A stretch of 64,000 bases of DNA from NCBI RefSeq assembly GCF_003725995.1, contig NZ_QIBX01000014.1:1-64000 (forward strand). The letters are read 5' to 3'. Below are positions 61,590 to 64,000 of this stretch, in pieces. Position 1 is the stretch's first letter. The number at the start of each line of letters is the position of its first letter. The translations under genes were made by a program, and so were the position numbers. The DNA is from Slackia equolifaciens. Its GTDB lineage: Bacteria; Actinomycetota; Coriobacteriia; Coriobacteriales; Eggerthellaceae. The notes below the pieces were generated by a model. That model ran no database searches. It had not been told where the DNA came from and saw only the letters and a list, made by a program, of their open reading frames with translations.

Positions 61590-62945
61590 ATGTCAACACA
61601 AGCGTTCTTCGCCGAGGGCTCCCTGCCCCGGCGCATGGCGTCGTTCTCGGCGCCCCTCGTCGCAGCCAACCTGCTCCAGTACCTCTACCAGTTCGCCGAC
61701 ATGGCCATCGTCGGCCACGTCCTGGGCGAGACGGCGCTCGTCTCCGTGAGCAACGCCTCATCGGTCGCCTTCGTCATAAGCTCGATAGTGATCGGCCTCA
61801 CAGCCGGGGGTGGCGCGGTCGTCGCCCGCCGCGCCGGCGCCGCCGACCTGGCCGGGCAGCGCAGGGCCTTCTCTGCGCTCCTCGTCGTCTGCGCCGCGCT
61901 CTCGGCGGCAATCGCCGCGGCCTCCTTCTTCGGGGCGGTCCCACTGTTCGCCGCCATGGGCGTGCCGGGCGGAGCCGCGGCTGACGCCGCTTCCTACATC
62001 CGCGTCGTCGGCGGGGCGTCCTGCTGCTCGTTCCTCATGAACGCCGCCTGCGCGTTCCTGAAGGCGCAAGGGGACGCGCGCACGCCGATGCTGGCGATGG
62101 CGCTCTCCGCGGCGGGTAACGTCGCGCTCGACCTGCTGCTCGTCGCGGGCCTCGGCATGGGAGTCCCGGGGGCCGCCTGGGCGACCGTCGCCTCGCAGGG
62201 AGCCGCCGGAGCGGCGGCGCTCGCCGTCGCCCGTACGCGCCTCCCCGGCGCCCGCTCCCTCGCTCCGTCTTTGCGCGACGCGCGGGCGGAAGCGCTCGAG
62301 GTGCTGCGCCTGGGCGTGCCGGGGGCCGTGCAGCAGGCGGTCATCAACGTCTCCTACGTGGCCGTGACCGCGATCCTGAACTCCTACGGGGCCGACGTCG
62401 CCGCGGCGGCGGGCGTGGGGCTCAAGGCGAGCACGCTCGCGGGCCTTCCCTGCTGGGCGGTCGGGCAGGCGATAACCACCGCCGCGGCGCAGTGCGTGGG
62501 CGCCGGCAGGCCGGCGCGCGCGGTCGAATCGCTGCGCGTCGGGCTCGCCCTCGCCGTCGGCGTGACGCTCGCCATGCAGGCCCTCGTCCAGATCTTCGCC
62601 CCGCAGCTCGTCGCCGCGCTCGGCGCGCGGACGCCGGAGGTCGTCGACGCGGCGGTCCTCTACCTGCGGGTGACCTGCAGCGTGAACGGCCTCTTCTACG
62701 CGGCGATGTACGCCTTCGACTCGTTCGCGCTCGCCGTTGGCGCCCCGCGCGTGGTGCTCGCGAACTCGCTTTCGGACGCCTTCTTGGGCAGGGTGGGCCT
62801 CGCCGTCCTGCTGGGCGCGGCAGGCTTCGGCTACCTTGGCGTGTTCGCCGCCCAGGCCGCCTCCCCGGCGCTCCCATCCGTCGTCGGCGCATTGTACGCC
62901 CGGCATTGGGCCAAAAGGCACGCCGGACAGGACGAGACGCTCTAG
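61590..62945 (+). CDS. MATE-family efflux transporter
   Basis: The 451-aa protein has 12 TM helices in two MATE halves. N-half motifs are LVAANLLQYLYQFADMAIVGHVLGETALVSVSNA and SIVIGLTAGGGAVVARRAGA; the C-half has VLRLGVPGAVQQAVINVSYVAVTAILNSYG and VGQAITTAAAQCVGAGRP. It exports cationic compounds using Na+ or H+. AAAGG precedes the ATG at 61590. GC at third positions is very high, unlike the left part of the window. A small XRE gene follows 18 bp downstream. Confidence 0.9.
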   Translation: MSTQAFFAEGSLPRRMASFSAPLVAANLLQYLYQFADMAIVGHVLGETALVSVSNASSVAFVISSIVIGLTAGGGAVVARRAGAADLAGQRRAFSALLVVCAALSAAIAAASFFGAVPLFAAMGVPGGAAADAASYIRVVGGASCCSFLMNAACAFLKAQGDARTPMLAMALSAAGNVALDLLLVAGLGMGVPGAAWATVASQGAAGAAALAVARTRLPGARSLAPSLRDARAEALEVLRLGVPGAVQQAVINVSYVAVTAILNSYGADVAAAAGVGLKASTLAGLPCWAVGQAITTAAAQCVGAGRPARAVESLRVGLALAVGVTLAMQALVQIFAPQLVAALGARTPEVVDAAVLYLRVTCSVNGLFYAAMYAFDSFALAVGAPRVVLANSLSDAFLGRVGLAVLLGAAGFGYLGVFAAQAASPALPSVVGALYARHWAKRHAGQDETL

Positions 62946-62962
62946 CAGCGGCAGGGGGAGGG

Positions 62963-63241
62963 ATGGGCTTTCCTTCGCGAGCTCCAATGGACGACGCCGA
63001 CGTCATGGTCGGGCTCATAGAGCAGGCTCGGCGGGAGCGCGGCATCAGCGTCGCCGAACTTGGTCGCCGCATCGGGGTCGACAGGAAACGCCTCTGGCGC
63101 GTCCTCAACGGCGAGAGGGCAATGCGCGTCGACGAGTTCGTCAAGCTGTGCGCCTTCTTCGGGATGGGGGTCGGAATGTTCGTGCCGGCGAAGCCGGCGA
63201 GGGGCGTTGATTTGGATGCGCCCCCTTGGCATCGTCCCTAG
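62963..63241 (+). CDS. small XRE-family DNA-binding protein
   Basis: The 92-aa protein contains an HTH (LIEQARRERGISVAELGRRIGVDRKRLWRVLNGERAMRVDEFVKLCAFFGMGV). A GGGGGAGGG lies directly before the ATG at 62963, too close to be ideal; an ATG at 62987 is an alternative. The position right after the MATE gene suggests it regulates or shares its transcript. It may be a phage-derived repressor-type relic. Confidence 0.72.
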   Translation: MGFPSRAPMDDADVMVGLIEQARRERGISVAELGRRIGVDRKRLWRVLNGERAMRVDEFVKLCAFFGMGVGMFVPAKPARGVDLDAPPWHRP

Positions 63242-63304
63242 CGGAAACCCGAGCCCCTCCCTCCCGTCTTCGCAACCCGCCACGCGGCATTCCTCGCGCG
63301 GCTG

Positions 63305-63480
63305 ATCGGTGGTATCCTGACGGCGAAGGTAAAAACACGATCCCGTCGGGTAGTCGGGATGCGGGCGGCCCCGTTGCGGCAAGCCCGTCAGTAACCTGCC
63401 TCTTGGGTTGTCCCTCCTTCACGTAAGCGCGCGTGCTTTCCACGTGCGCGCGAGCATGCTCACATGCGACGTGAAGGAGG
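63305..63480 (+). promoter_or_regulatory. candidate yjdF riboswitch with SD-sequestering stem
   Basis: The yjdF leader has a compact folded region: a closing stem CTGACGG (63317-63323) with CCGTCAG (63385-63391), a hairpin ATCCCG/CGGGAT (63340-63360), a GCGGCCCCGTTGCGGC segment, and the flanking GGTAAAAAC and GTAACCTGCC words. This fits the place, size and general form of the yjdF motif RNA, which binds azaaromatic compounds. Downstream, CCTCCTTCACGT (63413-63424) pairs perfectly with ACGTGAAGGAGG (63469-63480), which contains the yjdF ribosome binding site, making a translational ON/OFF platform. The aptamer class is inferred mainly from the gene it precedes. Confidence 0.7.
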
Positions 63481-63484
63481 ACAC

Positions 63485-63901
63485 ATGAGCATGAGCAAAC
63501 TCACGGTGCGGTTCGAGGACCCGTTCTGGGTCGGCATCATCGAAGTCGAGAGCGAGGGGGATTACCGCGTCGCCCGCCACGTGTTCGGCGCGGAGCCCAC
63601 GACCCCGGAGGTCCTGCGCTTCGTATGCGACAAGTGGCGGGAGCTCCGCTTCACGGACGGCATCCAGATCCAGGTCGAGCAGGCGAAGCGGGTCAACCCC
63701 AAACGGCTCCGCCGGATGATCGAGAAAGAGATTCGATCGAGCGCCCGCCGGGGGACGAAGGCGCAGCAGGCTCTTGCCGAGCAGCGCGAGGCGGCGAAGG
63801 GGAAAGGCGAGGCGGTTTCCCGCGCCCGCCGCGAAGAGCGTCGCCGCGAGAGGTTCGCGAAAAAGACCGAGAAGCGCAAGCGAAAGCACCGCGGGCGCTA
63901 A
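63485..63901 (+). CDS. yjdF: YjdF family protein (DUF2992)
   Basis: The 138-aa protein matches YjdF: KLTVRFEDPFWVGIIEVESEGDYRVARHVFGAEPTTPEVLRFV at the N-terminus and a C-terminal Lys/Arg-rich tail (RRERFAKKTEKRKRKHRGR) typical of the family, including the KGT/RGTKAQQALAEQRE helix. The function is unknown; the family is associated with a riboswitch that senses azaaromatic compounds, so a detoxification role is proposed. AAGGAGG lies 4 nt before the ATG at 63485 and is the base-paired part of the leader stem. Confidence 0.9.
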   Translation: MSMSKLTVRFEDPFWVGIIEVESEGDYRVARHVFGAEPTTPEVLRFVCDKWRELRFTDGIQIQVEQAKRVNPKRLRRMIEKEIRSSARRGTKAQQALAEQREAAKGKGEAVSRARREERRRERFAKKTEKRKRKHRGR

Positions 63902-64000
63902 GGCTCATCGCCGCACCCCGCAGTTCATCAAATGAGCGCATCGCCACCAAGCCGGCAGCAGCAATGCGATCGCGCGGCGTCCGGAAAATGCGGAATGGTC

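Noticed and set aside
60989-61669. 226-aa minus-strand frame upstream of MATE
   Set aside because: It overlaps the MATE start, has no family or ribosome binding site, and results from the very high GC.

Overview
The window looks like chromosomal DNA of a high-GC, Gram-positive, anaerobic actinobacterium of the class Coriobacteriia, most likely family Eggerthellaceae. This is inferred from the codon and amino-acid style, a Tat-exported flavin reductase of the type expanded in that family, an NRAMP-related magnesium transporter of the kind known from Eggerthella lenta, and a short type IV pilus operon. No species can be named from sequence reading alone.

Layout. 0.3-4.0 kb: a lysine operon on the minus strand (lysA, dapA, dapB) behind a lysine riboswitch and terminator. 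4.2-5.8 kb: a hipB-hipA toxin-antitoxin pair with three operators exactly 39 bp apart. 5.9-8.2 kb: an M20 amidohydrolase with a repetitive N-terminus, and the tail of a broken ATPase. 8.3-15.6 kb: a very large repetitive surface protein, split by a frameshift, and a small membrane protein. 15.6-17.3 kb: non-coding DNA with an inverted-repeat element. 17.3-20.5 kb: a DUF362 protein, an acyl-CoA dehydrogenase remnant and an AAA/DUF4143 ATPase. 20.6-26.5 kb: a type IV pilus-like operon (pilT, four small membrane or pilin-like proteins, pilC) and a transglutaminase-like lipoprotein. 26.6 kb: tRNA-Arg(CCU). 26.9-29.6 kb: a MacB-like ABC exporter. 29.9-34.1 kb: an SDR, acetoacetate-decarboxylase-like, acyl-CoA dehydrogenase and TetR cluster. 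34.5-38.9 kb: galE, a nuclease-fold protein and an aminotransferase. 39.4-42.2 kb: the Tat flavoprotein reductase and a LysR regulator. 42.4-48.0 kb: citrate synthase and a serine cluster (DUF1015 gene, serA, serC). 48.6-51.4 kb: a magnesium transporter paired with a channel-less MgtE-type sensor. 51.6 kb: tRNA-Arg(ACG). 52-59.9 kb: DUF6440-like proteins, two MFS transporters, UspA, a GntR/DUF1648 pair and XRE regulators. 59.8-64.0 kb: a segment of visibly higher GC with a membrane XRE regulator, a MATE exporter, a small XRE protein and yjdF behind a candidate yjdF riboswitch.

How it works together. Biosynthesis (lysine, serine, citrate, UDP-galactose) is interleaved with envelope and adhesion functions (surface protein, pilus, transglutaminase), efflux (ABC, two MFS, MATE) and small regulatory modules. 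Control signals can be read directly for several units: the L-box for lysine, tandem operators for hipBA, a perfect 31-bp palindrome for the GntR pair, and a Shine-Dalgarno-sequestering hairpin for yjdF. No CRISPR array, integrase, transposase or rRNA was seen.
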